Positions 7,537 through 15,697 of a DNA stretch of 30,497 nt are shown one piece after another. The position numbers were made by a program, and so were the translations under genes. Position 1 is the first letter of the stretch. Every line of letters begins with the position of its first letter. Source of the stretch: Firmicutes bacterium UBA3914. Its GTDB lineage: Bacteria > Bacillota > Limnochordia > Darwinibacteriales > Darwinibacteriaceae. The stretch lies in NCBI GenBank assembly GCA_002391385.1, contig DGEY01000052.1, positions 10,747 through 41,243 on the forward strand, written 5' to 3'. The notes under the pieces were generated by a model. That model was not told where the DNA came from. It saw only the letters and a program-made list of their open reading frames with translations, and ran no database searches.

Positions 7537-7644
7537 CAAATCCACCTCCAAAATTTGTCTAACACCACTTCCCAAGAACAGCGCCGGAGGTACGCTGCTC
7601 CTAGCAAAGGGCTTTTTCTGAGCCCGGGCGCAAACCCGCGGCAC
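7537..7644 (-). promoter_or_regulatory. rpsO 5' leader, candidate S15 autoregulatory RNA
   Basis: About 108 bases of untranslated leader between the predicted start site and the rpsO GTG. On the minus strand it contains GGGCT/AGCCC (7609-7625, A-rich loop) and CAGCG/CGCTG (7579-7597) hairpins and a GC-rich 5' segment. S15 represses its own mRNA through leader structures in several bacterial groups, with different architectures. I cannot match this one to a named class by eye, so the regulatory role is inferred from length, structure and precedent. Confidence 0.45.
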
Positions 7645-7648
7645 AATG

Positions 7649-8596
7649 CTATTTTAGCACAACTCTTGCATCTTGTAAACGATAATGACCCAGCAGCTGC
7701 CTGCTCCTCAGCACATCGGCACGGATTTGCTCTTGGAGTGCCTGGGCCGAGGGGTAACGGACAATACCCCGCAGCCGCTCCAGGAACTGGATCTCCAGCA
7801 CTTGGCCGTAGAGCTCCGCCTCGAAATCCAGGATGTAAACCTCCACCGTCTGCACGTTGCCGTCAAAGGTGGGGTTGCGCCCGATGGACGTCACCGCCCC
7901 CACTCCCTGGCCCCCAGGCAGGAGGCACCAGGTCAGGTAGACCCCTTCCCCCGGGAGGACCAAAAGGGGATCGATCTGGAGATTGGCGGTGGGAAAGCCG
8001 AGCTGGCGCCCGCGCCCCTGCCCCCGCACCACCGTGCCCCGATAGGCGGGAAACCTCCCCAAAAACTCCGCGGCTTCCTTGAGGCGGCCCTCCGCGAGGA
8101 GGCCGCGGATTAAGGTGCTGCTCACCAATTCGCCGCCTTCGCTGTGGACGGGTTCCACCACCGTGACCGCAAAGCCCAAGCGGCGTCCCTGCTCCTTCAG
8201 GAAATCCACATCACCGCCGCGCCCCCGGCCAAAGCGGTAGTTGAAACCGCAGATCACCTGCTTGGCCCGGAGCTCGTCCACCAAAATCTCCCGGACAAAC
8301 TCCTCCGCCTCCAGCGCGGCAATTTCGGGCCCGAAGGGCAGCCAGGCCACTTCGTCAATGCCCATAGACTGCACCAGGTGCACCTTATCCTGGAAAGAAC
8401 TGAGCAGGCGGAACTGGCCGCGGAAATACTGCTCCGGGGGCAGATCAAAGGTAAAGACGGCACTGGTCCCCCCAGGGGGCTTCAGGGCAACTGCCGTCTC
8501 CAAAAGCTTTTGATGTCCTAGGTGCACCCCGTCGAAGGTGCCCAGGGCCACGCTGCGGGCGGAAGCATCTGTTCTCTTGATCCAGTTAAGTTCCAT
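7649..8596 (-). CDS. ribF: bifunctional riboflavin kinase / FAD synthetase
   Basis: Phosphorylates riboflavin to FMN and adenylates FMN to FAD. The N-terminal adenylyltransferase domain has GTFDGVHLGHQ and FNYRFGRGRGG plus SSTLIRGLL. The C-terminal flavokinase domain has GRQLGFPTANL and TFDGNVQTVEVYILDF. The length is about 315 residues, as usual. I chose the ATG at 8596: AGGTG, which includes the truB stop, lies 6 bases upstream. A GTG at 8605 is in frame but abuts the truB stop. It is the last gene of the rimP-nusA operon, and its final codons contain the rpsO promoter. Confidence 0.96.
   Translation of the reverse strand: MELNWIKRTDASARSVALGTFDGVHLGHQKLLETAVALKPPGGTSAVFTFDLPPEQYFRGQFRLLSSFQDKVHLVQSMGIDEVAWLPFGPEIAALEAEEFVREILVDELRAKQVICGFNYRFGRGRGGDVDFLKEQGRRLGFAVTVVEPVHSEGGELVSSTLIRGLLAEGRLKEAAEFLGRFPAYRGTVVRGQGRGRQLGFPTANLQIDPLLVLPGEGVYLTWCLLPGGQGVGAVTSIGRNPTFDGNVQTVEVYILDFEAELYGQVLEIQFLERLRGIVRYPSAQALQEQIRADVLRSRQLLGHYRLQDARVVLK
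7651..7679 (-). promoter_or_regulatory. rpsO promoter inside the ribF 3' end
   Basis: Minus strand: TTTACA (7674-7679), exactly 17 bases, TAAAAT (7651-7656), with a TG one base before the -10 (extended -10). Both hexamers match consensus at 5 of 6 positions. The predicted start is near 7644, immediately after the ribF stop codon. Confidence 0.75.
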
Positions 8597-8605
8597 GCGC
8601 TGCAC

Positions 8606-9532
8606 CTATTCCATAAATACTCTAAAGGGCTGACAGATCAAGCGATCTGTTTTTCTAATCTCGGCCAAAGCCAGCATCTGGCCATCCAGGCTCAGCAGCA
8701 CCACATCATCCCCCACCGTGAGGGTTGAGGGCACATCCACTAGGTGCTCCGGCAGGATGAAGTGCCCGTTTTTGATCCGCTCCTCCACCAGGGGATGCAC
8801 CTTGACCTGGACCCAATCGGGGAGGGCGTGCTGCATGGGCAGGAGAAACTCTAGACTGCCCCGCTCCACCAGCTCCGTGATCTCCTCGAGGGTGTAGGCC
8901 TGGGAACTGTGCAGGGGACCGCTTTTCACCCTGGTGAGAAAGGACATGTGGGCGCCCACACCCAATTTTTCCCCGATGTCATGGCAGAGGGTGCGGATGT
9001 AGGTTCCCTTGGAGCAGACAACCCGCAGCAGCACCCGGGTGCCGAAACCCAGGGTTTCCTGTTCATGCCAGATGGCCATGATGTTGATGGCATGGATCTG
9101 CACCTGTCTGGGCTTGCGGGGAACGGACACGCCCTCCCGGGCCAGTTCATAAAGGCGTCTGCCCCCTACCCGCACCGCGGATACCATGGGCGGCGTCTGC
9201 CAGATGGTCCCTTGAAACGAAGCCAAAACGTCCGCGAGCCGCTTGGGCGATACCGTGAACTCCGTGTTCAGGGCGGTGGTTTCCCCGCTGGCATCCTGGG
9301 TTGAGGTGGCCAGCCCCAAGGTCAGCTCCGCCACATAGGTTTTCTCGTAATCCATCAGGTAATCGGAAAGGCGCGTCGCTTTGCCCACTAAGATGGGGAG
9401 AACGCCGCTGGCGCCGGGATCTAAAGTTCCGCCATGGCCGATCCGCTTCATCTGGAGGAGCCGGCGGAAAAAGCTCACCACCTGATGGGAACTCATCCCG
9501 GGGGGTTTAAGTACGTTAACTATGCCGTTCAT
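8606..9532 (-). CDS. truB: tRNA pseudouridine-55 synthase TruB
   Basis: Isomerises U55 in the T-loop of tRNAs. The catalytic aspartate lies in HGGTLDPGASGVLP; other family blocks are YEKTYVAELTLG, PPMVSAVRVGGRRLYELAR and CSKGTYIRTLCHDIG, followed by a C-terminal PUA-like region. The ATG at 9532 gives MNGIVNVLKPPGMSSH, the normal N-terminus, and overlaps the end of nrnA by 17 bases, with GGTGAG just upstream. A GTG at 9541 is in frame but less likely. The product is about 308 residues. Confidence 0.97.
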   Translation of the reverse strand: MNGIVNVLKPPGMSSHQVVSFFRRLLQMKRIGHGGTLDPGASGVLPILVGKATRLSDYLMDYEKTYVAELTLGLATSTQDASGETTALNTEFTVSPKRLADVLASFQGTIWQTPPMVSAVRVGGRRLYELAREGVSVPRKPRQVQIHAINIMAIWHEQETLGFGTRVLLRVVCSKGTYIRTLCHDIGEKLGVGAHMSFLTRVKSGPLHSSQAYTLEEITELVERGSLEFLLPMQHALPDWVQVKVHPLVEERIKNGHFILPEHLVDVPSTLTVGDDVVLLSLDGQMLALAEIRKTDRLICQPFRVFME

Positions 9533-10499
9533 TGAGCTCACCCGTTAACAGATAGCGCTGGGCCGTGCTGGTCACCTGGGCCACGATCTCCTGGAAGTCA
9601 CCCTGCAGCGTGGCTCCCGAGGCCAGGCGGTGGCCTCCGCCCCCGAAGTGCCGGGCGAGGCTTGCCACGTCCACCGCATTGGCCCTCAGACCCAGCCTGA
9701 CCAGGCCCGGGCTCACCTCCCGGAAAACCATGGCCACTTCCGCCCGGTCCAGCATGCGGGCGTAGCTCACCAGGTGATCGGTCATCTCCGGATCCACATC
9801 GAAGCGCTGAAAGTCCTCATGGCTCACGGCCATCCAAACCAGCTTGCCGTCCTGGGCGGTCTGGAGGTTGCTCAGGGCAAAACCCAGAAGCTTCAGGAAG
9901 CCCAAAGACTGCATGGAAAAGATTTCCCGGGCCACCTTGGCCGGTTCCACGCCGTGGTCCAAAAGTTCGCCGGCAATGCGGAAAACTTCACTGTTGGTGT
10001 TGGCATGGCGGAACCCCCCGGTATCGCCCACGATACCTCCGTACAAGGCCGTGGCAATCTCCCGGTCCAGGGGAACCTGGAGTCTTTGCAGGAGGCGGTA
10101 GATAATGACGCTGGTGGCCGCCTCCGCGGGCTCTACGTAAACGAGCTGGCCGACGCCGCGGCCCCGCTCATGATGGTCGATGTTCACAAGTCTTTTGGCC
10201 TGGAGCACGCCCGCCGCGATCTTCCCCGTTCTGCTTGGCTCACAGTCCACCACAATGACCGTGCTTTCCCCGGGGTGGAACTCCTCACCTAAGAGTTCCA
10301 CTTGATCCAAACCCGGCCAGGTGAGGTAAGGCGGCAGGGGGTCTGCACTCACCAGGCGGCAGCTTTTGCCCAATTTGCGCAAGCCGAAGAAAAGGCCCAG
10401 CATGGAGCCGAGGCTGTCGGGATCGGGCCCTTCGTGGCCCACGATGATAAAATCGTCATGGATGCTGAGAAAATGCGCGATTTCTTCAAGGCTGTTCAT
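9516..10499 (-). CDS. nrnA: DHH-family oligoribonuclease / pAp phosphatase NrnA
   Basis: Degrades nano-RNA and dephosphorylates 3'-phosphoadenosine 5'-phosphate. The DHH domain shows HEGPDPDSLGS, VDCEPS, NIDHHERG and GDTGGFRHA; the C-terminal DHHA1 domain shows HFGGGGHRLASGA. I chose the ATG at 10499 because the protein then begins MNSLEEIAHFL like other family members and has 327 residues. No good ribosome binding site is visible there. An ATG at 10511 is in frame, and a longer open frame reaches 10682 over rbfA without family-like sequence. The 14-base overlap with rbfA suggests translational coupling. Its place between rbfA and truB is the standard Bacillota order. Confidence 0.94.
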   Translation of the reverse strand: MNSLEEIAHFLSIHDDFIIVGHEGPDPDSLGSMLGLFFGLRKLGKSCRLVSADPLPPYLTWPGLDQVELLGEEFHPGESTVIVVDCEPSRTGKIAAGVLQAKRLVNIDHHERGRGVGQLVYVEPAEAATSVIIYRLLQRLQVPLDREIATALYGGIVGDTGGFRHANTNSEVFRIAGELLDHGVEPAKVAREIFSMQSLGFLKLLGFALSNLQTAQDGKLVWMAVSHEDFQRFDVDPEMTDHLVSYARMLDRAEVAMVFREVSPGLVRLGLRANAVDVASLARHFGGGGHRLASGATLQGDFQEIVAQVTSTAQRYLLTGELNERHS

Positions 10500-10872
10500 G
10501 GGGAGTTTCATCTTCCTTGATTTCCTCTTCCGTAGGGCTTTGCAGGGATTTGAGCAGAGCGCTGATCTTGGCACCATGTTCCAGGGAGGGGTCAAACAGA
10601 AAGACGATCTCCGGGGTGTGCCGAACCCGCAGCCGCTTGGCAAGCTCGGAGCGGATGAACCCCTTGGCCCGCTCCAGACCATCTAGAGTGCGGGCCCGCT
10701 CTTCCTCCCCACCCAGCTGGCTGAAGTAGATCTTGGCTACCGCCAGGTCCCGGGACACTTCCACATCGGTAATGCTGATCATGCCCAAACGGGGATCCTT
10801 CACTTCGGTGGCCAAGATACTGCTCACTTCACGCTTGATGGTATGGGCCAATCTATCTAATCTTTCCGCCAT
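10486..10872 (-). CDS. rbfA: 30S ribosome-binding factor A
   Basis: A small KH-type protein that helps mature the 16S rRNA 5' end and the 30S subunit. The 128 residues include ATEVKDPRLGMISITDVEVS and the AKIYFSQLG strand, then ELAKRLRVRHTPEIVFLFD, the canonical RbfA pattern. An acidic tail (EEEIKEDE) follows. AGGATGGTGA precedes the ATG. It lies 15 bases after infB and overlaps nrnA, fitting the infB-rbfA-truB cluster. Confidence 0.96.
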   Translation of the reverse strand: MAERLDRLAHTIKREVSSILATEVKDPRLGMISITDVEVSRDLAVAKIYFSQLGGEEERARTLDGLERAKGFIRSELAKRLRVRHTPEIVFLFDPSLEHGAKISALLKSLQSPTEEEIKEDETPHEQP

Positions 10873-10887
10873 TTTGCTTTCACCATC

Positions 10888-12951
10888 CTACAGGCTTCGT
10901 TCCACCTTCACCATCTGGAACGCTTCCAGTACATCTCCCTCTTTAATGTCGTTGAAGCGCTCCACACCTATTCCGCATTCGTAGCCGTGGGTCACTTCAC
11001 GCACATCGTCCTTAAAGCGCCTGAGGGAAGCGATCTTGCCTTCATGCACAATCACGTTGTCCCGCAGCACCCGCACCTGAGCCGCGCGGGTGATCTTGCC
11101 GTCCAACACGTAGCAGCCTGCCACCACGCCACCGGGCACCTTGAAGGTTTGGCGCACTTCCGCCCGGCCCACGATCTCTTCCTTGAACTCGGGCTCCAAC
11201 AGGCCTTCCATGGCCGCCTTGACATCATCCAGCAGGTTGTAGATAACCCGGTAGGTGCGGATATCTACCCCGTCCCGCTCCGCGGCTTTGCGGGCATTGG
11301 GCTCTGGGCGCACGTTAAAGCCGATAATCACGGCATTGGAAGCGCTGGCCAAAAGCACGTCTGACTCGGAGATTGCGCCCACGGCCTGGTGAATCACATT
11401 CACCCGCACTTCCTCTGTGGACAGCTTCTCCAGGGAACTGCGTACCGCTTCCGCGGAACCCTGCACATCGGCTTTGATGATCAGGTTCAGCTCTTTTACC
11501 GCGCCTTCCTGAATTCTCCGGTAGAGATCGTCCAGGGTCACGCGGCTAGTTTTGCTCAGCTCCCGCTCCCGCTGCTTCTCCTGCTGGATCTCGGCCACTT
11601 GGCGAGCGGTCTGCTCATCTGTGACCACCACAAAGCTGTCCCCGGCCTGGGGTACATCGGAAATGCCCAGGACTTCCACGGGGGTGGAAGGTTTGGCTTC
11701 CTTAATCTGCTGGCCTCGGTCATCAATCAGCGCCCGGACCCGGCCGCAGTAGTTGCCCACCACAAAGGAATCGCCCACCCGGAGGGTACCCTGGGAGATC
11801 AAGACGGTGGCCACAGGTCCCCGGCCCCGATCCAGTTTGGCATCGATCACGGTACCCCTGGCGGGACAGTCGGGATCCGCTTTCACATCTTCCATTTCAG
11901 CCACAAGCAGGATCATTTCCAGGAGCTCTTCCACACCATCGCCCCGCAGAGCTGAAATGGGCACGGCAATGGTATCTCCGCCCCACTCTTCCACCACCAA
12001 GCCGTGTTCGGTCAGCTCCTGCTTGACCCGGTCTGGGTTGGCTGCCGGCAGATCCATCTTATTGATGGCCACGATAATGGGCACACCCGCGGCCTTGGCG
12101 TGGTTGATGGCCTCCACCGTCTGGGGCATTACGCCGTCGTTGGCCGCGACTACTAGGACTGCAATATCAGTAACTCTGGCTCCCCGGGCGCGGATAGCGG
12201 TGAACGCTTCGTGGCCAGGGGTATCCAGGAAGGTAATCAGTTTGCCGTTATACTCAATCTGGTAGGCCCCGATATGCTGGGTGATTCCCCCAGCCTCTTG
12301 CGCGGTGACCTTGGTTTTGCGGATATAGTCCAAAAGCGTGGTTTTGCCATGGTCCACGTGGCCCATGATGGTGACCACGGGAGGCCTGGGTGCAAGTCTA
12401 GCGGGGTCTTGTTCCACTGGGGCGAATACTTCTTCCGCCAGATCGCGCTCGGGTTCCGTCTCCACTCCGAAGCGCTCGGCCACGAGGGCCGCAGTGTCAT
12501 AGTCTACACTCTGGGTGAGGGAAGCCATGACGCCGATCTTCATGAGCTGCTTAACTACTTCAGTACCAGGCACGCCGATTTTTTGAGCCAGCTCATTCAC
12601 TGCTACGCTTTCGCCCAAGATAATGCGTTTGGGCTTCTGCGCGGGGGGTTCCTGGATTCTTCCCCTCTTGGCGCCCCGCTTTTTCTTGGCGCGCAGCTTC
12701 AGCGCATCATCCCGGTCTTCCTCTTCCTTGAACGGGCGCCGCTTCTTTTTAACTACCTTGGTTTCTTCACGCACCAGGGTTTCCTCTTCCTCCGGGGCAA
12801 AGTGCTCCCGCAGCATGTTGGCGATATCCTCATCGATGGAGCTCATGTGATTGGATACGTCCGCCCCTAGGTCGTTCAGAAACTCCACCACGAACTTGCT
12901 CTTCAGATCCAGTTCCTTTGCCAGCTCGTAGATCCTGATCTTGTTCTTCAT
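10888..12951 (-). CDS. infB: translation initiation factor IF-2
   Basis: The GTPase that delivers initiator tRNA and joins ribosomal subunits. The roughly 687-residue protein has an N-terminal IF2_N domain (residues 1-50), a basic Lys/Arg-rich linker (about 65-105), a second IF2_N domain (about 112-163), then the G domain with GHVDHGKT (197-204), GGITQHIGA, DTPGHEAF, NKMD and SALRGDG, followed by the beta-barrel and C-terminal fMet-tRNA domains. The ATG at 12951 has GGAG 8 bases upstream. An ATG at 12957 overlaps the ylxQ stop (TGATG) but would be only 2 bases from the binding site. Confidence 0.98.
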   Translation of the reverse strand: MKNKIRIYELAKELDLKSKFVVEFLNDLGADVSNHMSSIDEDIANMLREHFAPEEEETLVREETKVVKKKRRPFKEEEDRDDALKLRAKKKRGAKRGRIQEPPAQKPKRIILGESVAVNELAQKIGVPGTEVVKQLMKIGVMASLTQSVDYDTAALVAERFGVETEPERDLAEEVFAPVEQDPARLAPRPPVVTIMGHVDHGKTTLLDYIRKTKVTAQEAGGITQHIGAYQIEYNGKLITFLDTPGHEAFTAIRARGARVTDIAVLVVAANDGVMPQTVEAINHAKAAGVPIIVAINKMDLPAANPDRVKQELTEHGLVVEEWGGDTIAVPISALRGDGVEELLEMILLVAEMEDVKADPDCPARGTVIDAKLDRGRGPVATVLISQGTLRVGDSFVVGNYCGRVRALIDDRGQQIKEAKPSTPVEVLGISDVPQAGDSFVVVTDEQTARQVAEIQQEKQRERELSKTSRVTLDDLYRRIQEGAVKELNLIIKADVQGSAEAVRSSLEKLSTEEVRVNVIHQAVGAISESDVLLASASNAVIIGFNVRPEPNARKAAERDGVDIRTYRVIYNLLDDVKAAMEGLLEPEFKEEIVGRAEVRQTFKVPGGVVAGCYVLDGKITRAAQVRVLRDNVIVHEGKIASLRRFKDDVREVTHGYECGIGVERFNDIKEGDVLEAFQMVKVERSL

Positions 12952-12956
12952 CGGCA

Positions 12957-13301
12957 TCACTCCTCATCATTCTCCTGCACTGACCCAGTCACGCTTGCCT
13001 TGATCACCCGGGCAAAACCGCGATCAGTTATACCCACAATTGCCCGGGGGGCTTTGCCCATGGCCTGACCTAGAAGATTCTTTGTGCCTGCTCTTAGGGC
13101 ATGAATTCCGTGATGGCGTGCCAGTGAGCTGAACTTGCGGAGAGTGTTCTCGGAGGCGTCCTGGGCAATGAGCATGAGCACTACCCTGCCCCGCCTCACC
13201 GCACCTTCCACCGCATCCTCCCCGGAAACGGCTTTTCCGGCCCGAGTGGCCAAGCCCAGATAACTGTAGAACTTGTCCCCGTTACTGATCTTCTTGCTCA
13301 T
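12957..13301 (-). CDS. ylxQ: YlxQ, L7Ae/L30e-family RNA-binding protein
   Basis: A 114-residue member of the L7Ae/L30e/Gadd45 family whose relatives bind kink-turn RNA. LGLATRAGKAVSGED near the N-terminus and VLMLIAQDAS and AIVGITDRGFA further on match YlxQ proteins. A polar tail ends it. The ATG lies 20 bases inside the ylxR end, so the pair is overlapping and probably coupled. It is always found here between nusA and infB in Bacillota; the precise role remains open, with a ribosomal or RNA function likely. Confidence 0.93.
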   Translation of the reverse strand: MSKKISNGDKFYSYLGLATRAGKAVSGEDAVEGAVRRGRVVLMLIAQDASENTLRKFSSLARHHGIHALRAGTKNLLGQAMGKAPRAIVGITDRGFARVIKASVTGSVQENDEE

Positions 13302-13557
13302 GCAGCACCCGCTTCAACTCTGCCAAGAGCTCATCCGGGATGGGCACTTCCAGCGCCCTTTGGATCTGGCGTCCCTTGACAGCATTTTCCAAACACTTTT
13401 CATCGGGGTGGATGTACACTCCCCGCCCCGGGCTCTTGCCAACCGGGTCCAAACTCACTTCTCCAGCGGGACTGCGCACCACGCGAATCAGCTCCCGCTT
13501 CGGCGCGGCGGTACGGCAGCCCACGCAGGTACGCATGGGAACGTGTTTTCTGCGCAT
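13282..13557 (-). CDS. ylxR: YlxR family nucleic acid-binding protein
   Basis: A 91-residue DUF448/YlxR protein. The core has RTCVGCR near the N-terminus and PGRGVYIHPDEKCLENAVK, close to the family's GRGAYLC-type motif but with the hallmark first cysteine replaced by histidine. AGGTGGT, reaching into the nusA stop, precedes the ATG. Family members bind RNA or act as nucleoid-associated regulators in some species; its exact job here is not visible. Confidence 0.93.
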   Translation of the reverse strand: MRRKHVPMRTCVGCRTAAPKRELIRVVRSPAGEVSLDPVGKSPGRGVYIHPDEKCLENAVKGRQIQRALEVPIPDELLAELKRVLHEQEDQ

Positions 13558-13567
13558 GCGCTACCAC

Positions 13568-15079
13568 CTACTCTTCTTCCTCGAAGTTGAAGTTGATGGA
13601 ATCCAGCTGCGACAGGTCTGTGATAACTTTCTCTTTCTTCTTTTTCGGCTTGGCAGTTTCCTGCTTTTCTTGGGGCTCCGGCTCTGGAGCAGCGGGCGTT
13701 TCGAACCTGCCAAAGCGCTCTTCCCAGCTCTTGCGCTTGCTGATATTCGTCAAGCTGGCCAGGTCAGGCACACTGACGGGCTGGGCCGGCTGGGTCTTGG
13801 GCGCGGCAGCCACCTTGACCGGTTTCGCTTCTGCCTCCGGTTCGGTTTCCACCGTACCGGCAGCCGCGGCTGGAGCCGCTTCTTCCATCTCTTCTTCCAC
13901 TTCTATTTCAACAACCTCAGCAGGTTCCACCTCTTCCAGTTCCGGTTCGGCGGGCTGGAGGATCTCCTCTTCATCCACACCGAGGTCTCGGCTCTCCTCC
14001 CGGGCGATCTGGGCCAGGAATTCCTCCTGGAGACCCAGCTCCGCCGCTTGCGCTTCGCTCTTAATATCGATCCGCCAGCCGGTGAGCCGTGCCGCCAGGC
14101 GGGCATTCTGCCCCTCTTTGCCGATGGCCAGAGAAAGCTGATCATCGGGGACCACGGTGTGGGCCACTTTTTCGGCTTCATCGATCACCACATAGAGCAC
14201 TTTGGCCGGGCTGAGGGCGTTTTTCACGAACTCCCGCACATCCTTTTCCCACTGGACCACATCGATGCGTTCACTGCCCAGCTCCGCCACCACGGCCTGC
14301 ACCCGGCTTCCCCGGGCACCTACGCAGGCACCCACGGGATCGATATCGGGATCGCGGCTGTAAACGGCCACTTTGGAGCGGTTGCCCGCCTCCCGGGCCA
14401 CGGACTTGATCTCCACTTCTCCACTTTGGATTTCCGGCACTTCCAGTTCGAAGAGGGCCCGCAAGAGTCCCGGATGGGTGCGGGAGAGGAAGATCTGGGG
14501 GCCTCTGCTGGTCTGGCGCACTTCGTTGATGTAGAACCGGAGCTTCTGGTGGGGCCTATACGCTTCGCCGGGGATCATTTCACTGGCGGGCAGTACTGCC
14601 TCCACATCGCCTAAATCCACCAGGGCCTGACGGTGATCGGCCCGCTGGATGGTACCGGTGACCACATCACCTTCCCGGTTGGAGTACACATCGTAGACGA
14701 TGGAACGCTCCGCTTCCCGGATCTTCTGGATCACCACCTGCTTGGCGGTTTGGGCCGCGATGCGCCCGAAGTTGGCGGGGGTCACCTCCCGTTCCACCAC
14801 GTCGCCCACCTGGTAGCTGGCGTCCAGCTCACGGGCTTCTTCCAGGGAGATCTCCACGGTGTCGTCCTCAACCTCTTCCACCACAACCCGGCGGGAGTAG
14901 ACGCGGATGTCCCCGGTCTGCTGGTTAAACTCCACCCGTACGCTGGAGGAAGAGCTGGCTCCGTAGTTCTTTTTGTAGGCTGAAACGATGGCCGTTTCAA
15001 TCGCGTCCATGAGGAGCTCTTTGGAGATACCCCGCTCCTTTTCCAGTTCCTTTAATGCACCAATTAATTCCAGATTCAT
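13568..15079 (-). CDS. nusA: transcription termination/antitermination factor NusA with long C-terminal tail
   Basis: Binds RNA polymerase and modulates pausing, termination and antitermination. Residues 1-125 form the polymerase-binding N-terminal domain, about 135-200 the S1 domain (GDVVTGTIQRADHRQALVDLG), then two KH domains, with VGARGSRVQAV at 254-264 and IGKEGQNARLAARLTGW at 319-335. Many Bacillota NusA proteins end near residue 370. This one has 503 residues: roughly 140 extra, acidic and Pro/Ala-rich, with a basic KPKKKKEK patch before a final VITDLSQLDSINFNFEEEE. The tail does not resemble the E. coli acidic repeats as far as I can see. GGGAGG precedes the ATG, 18 bases after rimP. 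Confidence 0.97.
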   Translation of the reverse strand: MNLELIGALKELEKERGISKELLMDAIETAIVSAYKKNYGASSSSSVRVEFNQQTGDIRVYSRRVVVEEVEDDTVEISLEEARELDASYQVGDVVEREVTPANFGRIAAQTAKQVVIQKIREAERSIVYDVYSNREGDVVTGTIQRADHRQALVDLGDVEAVLPASEMIPGEAYRPHQKLRFYINEVRQTSRGPQIFLSRTHPGLLRALFELEVPEIQSGEVEIKSVAREAGNRSKVAVYSRDPDIDPVGACVGARGSRVQAVVAELGSERIDVVQWEKDVREFVKNALSPAKVLYVVIDEAEKVAHTVVPDDQLSLAIGKEGQNARLAARLTGWRIDIKSEAQAAELGLQEEFLAQIAREESRDLGVDEEEILQPAEPELEEVEPAEVVEIEVEEEMEEAAPAAAAGTVETEPEAEAKPVKVAAAPKTQPAQPVSVPDLASLTNISKRKSWEERFGRFETPAAPEPEPQEKQETAKPKKKKEKVITDLSQLDSINFNFEEEE

Positions 15080-15097
15080 CCCTTATGGCCTCCCATT

Positions 15098-15559
15098 TTA
15101 GAGCTCCAAGGCCAGGTTAGCCTTGGCGATCAGCTCTAGGGGAATTTCTATGGTCTCCCCTTCCCATTCTAACAGCACATTGTCGCCGGCAAGTCCCGCC
15201 AAAATCCCTTCAAAACGTTTGCGGCCGTGCAGCGCGCTGTAGGTGCGGATCTGTGCCTTCCGCCCAGCAAAACGCTGGTAATCGGAGGGCTTTTTCAGGG
15301 GCCGCTCCAGGCCGGGAGAAGATACCTCCAGGCAGTAGGACCCGGGGATGGGATCTTCCTCATCCAGCTTGAGGTCTAGGGCTTCACTCACCTGCCGGCA
15401 GTCTTCCAGATCCACTCCGCCGGGCTTATCGATGAATACCCTTAACACCCAGCCGCTGGGTTCTTTGACATACTCCACATCCACCAATTCCAGCTCTGTC
15501 ACCTCCACGATCTCTTGGGTCCAGTCGGCTACCAGTTTTTCGATGTGCACGCGACTCAC
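15098..15559 (-). CDS. rimP: ribosome maturation factor RimP
   Basis: A 30S assembly factor of 153 residues, the family's usual length. ELVDVEYVKEPSGWVLRVFID, EDCRQVSEALDLKLDEED and YCLEVSSPGLERPL are classic RimP blocks, followed by the SH3-like C-terminal domain. It opens the rimP-nusA-infB operon. The start is a GTG at 15559; AAGGGGG lies about 12 bases upstream, farther than ideal. The GTG at 15550 is the alternative. Confidence 0.95.
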   Translation of the reverse strand: MSRVHIEKLVADWTQEIVEVTELELVDVEYVKEPSGWVLRVFIDKPGGVDLEDCRQVSEALDLKLDEEDPIPGSYCLEVSSPGLERPLKKPSDYQRFAGRKAQIRTYSALHGRKRFEGILAGLAGDNVLLEWEGETIEIPLELIAKANLALEL

Positions 15560-15586
15560 GGCTCACATCGCCCCCTTCTTCTCCAC

Positions 15587-15617
15587 ATTATGCCCGCTTT
15601 CGGCACCCATACGTCAA
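15587..15617 (-). promoter_or_regulatory. possible second promoter for rimP-nusA
   Basis: Minus strand: TTGACG (15612-15617), 19 bases, CATAAT (15587-15592). The -35 overlaps the T-run of the hairpin at 15613-15640. The spacing is long, so this is weaker than the promoter at 15668-15697. If used, it would bypass the hairpin. Confidence 0.35.
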
Positions 15618-15640
15618 AAGAGTGGGCGCATATCCCACTC
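15613..15640 (-). terminator. intrinsic terminator / leader attenuator between polC and rimP
   Basis: Minus strand: GAGTGGG, 7-base loop, CCCACTC, then TTTTGA. It lies 43-70 bases past the polC stop and also about 20 bases downstream of the predicted start of the promoter at 15668-15697. It can therefore terminate polC messages and also attenuate the rimP-nusA operon. The hairpin is clear; the dual role is inferred. Confidence 0.75.
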
Positions 15641-15667
15641 TCCCGGCGACTCATCAGTTTACACCAC

Positions 15668-15697
15668 ATTATACCACAGCAACTAAAACAATGTCAA
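15668..15697 (-). promoter_or_regulatory. near-consensus sigma-A promoter at the polC 3' end
   Basis: Minus strand: TTGACA (15692-15697, within the last polC codons), 18 bases, TATAAT (15668-15673), with TG one base before the -10. Both hexamers are perfect. The predicted start is near 15661, giving a leader of about 100 bases before rimP that includes a terminator-like hairpin. This is the strongest promoter match in the window. Confidence 0.8.

Noticed and set aside
8597..8640. FMN riboswitch upstream of ribF
   Set aside because: ribF starts within 10 bases of the truB stop; there is no leader to hold a riboswitch.
10500..10682. N-terminal extension of nrnA across rbfA
   Set aside because: The added residues are an out-of-frame reading of rbfA; DHH proteins begin near MNSLEEIAHFL.
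15587..15655. Hammerhead-ribozyme-like elements (CTGATGAG and CCGAAAG) in the rimP leader
   Set aside because: The sequences between and around them cannot form stems II and III of a hammerhead, and no cleavage-site strand is present.
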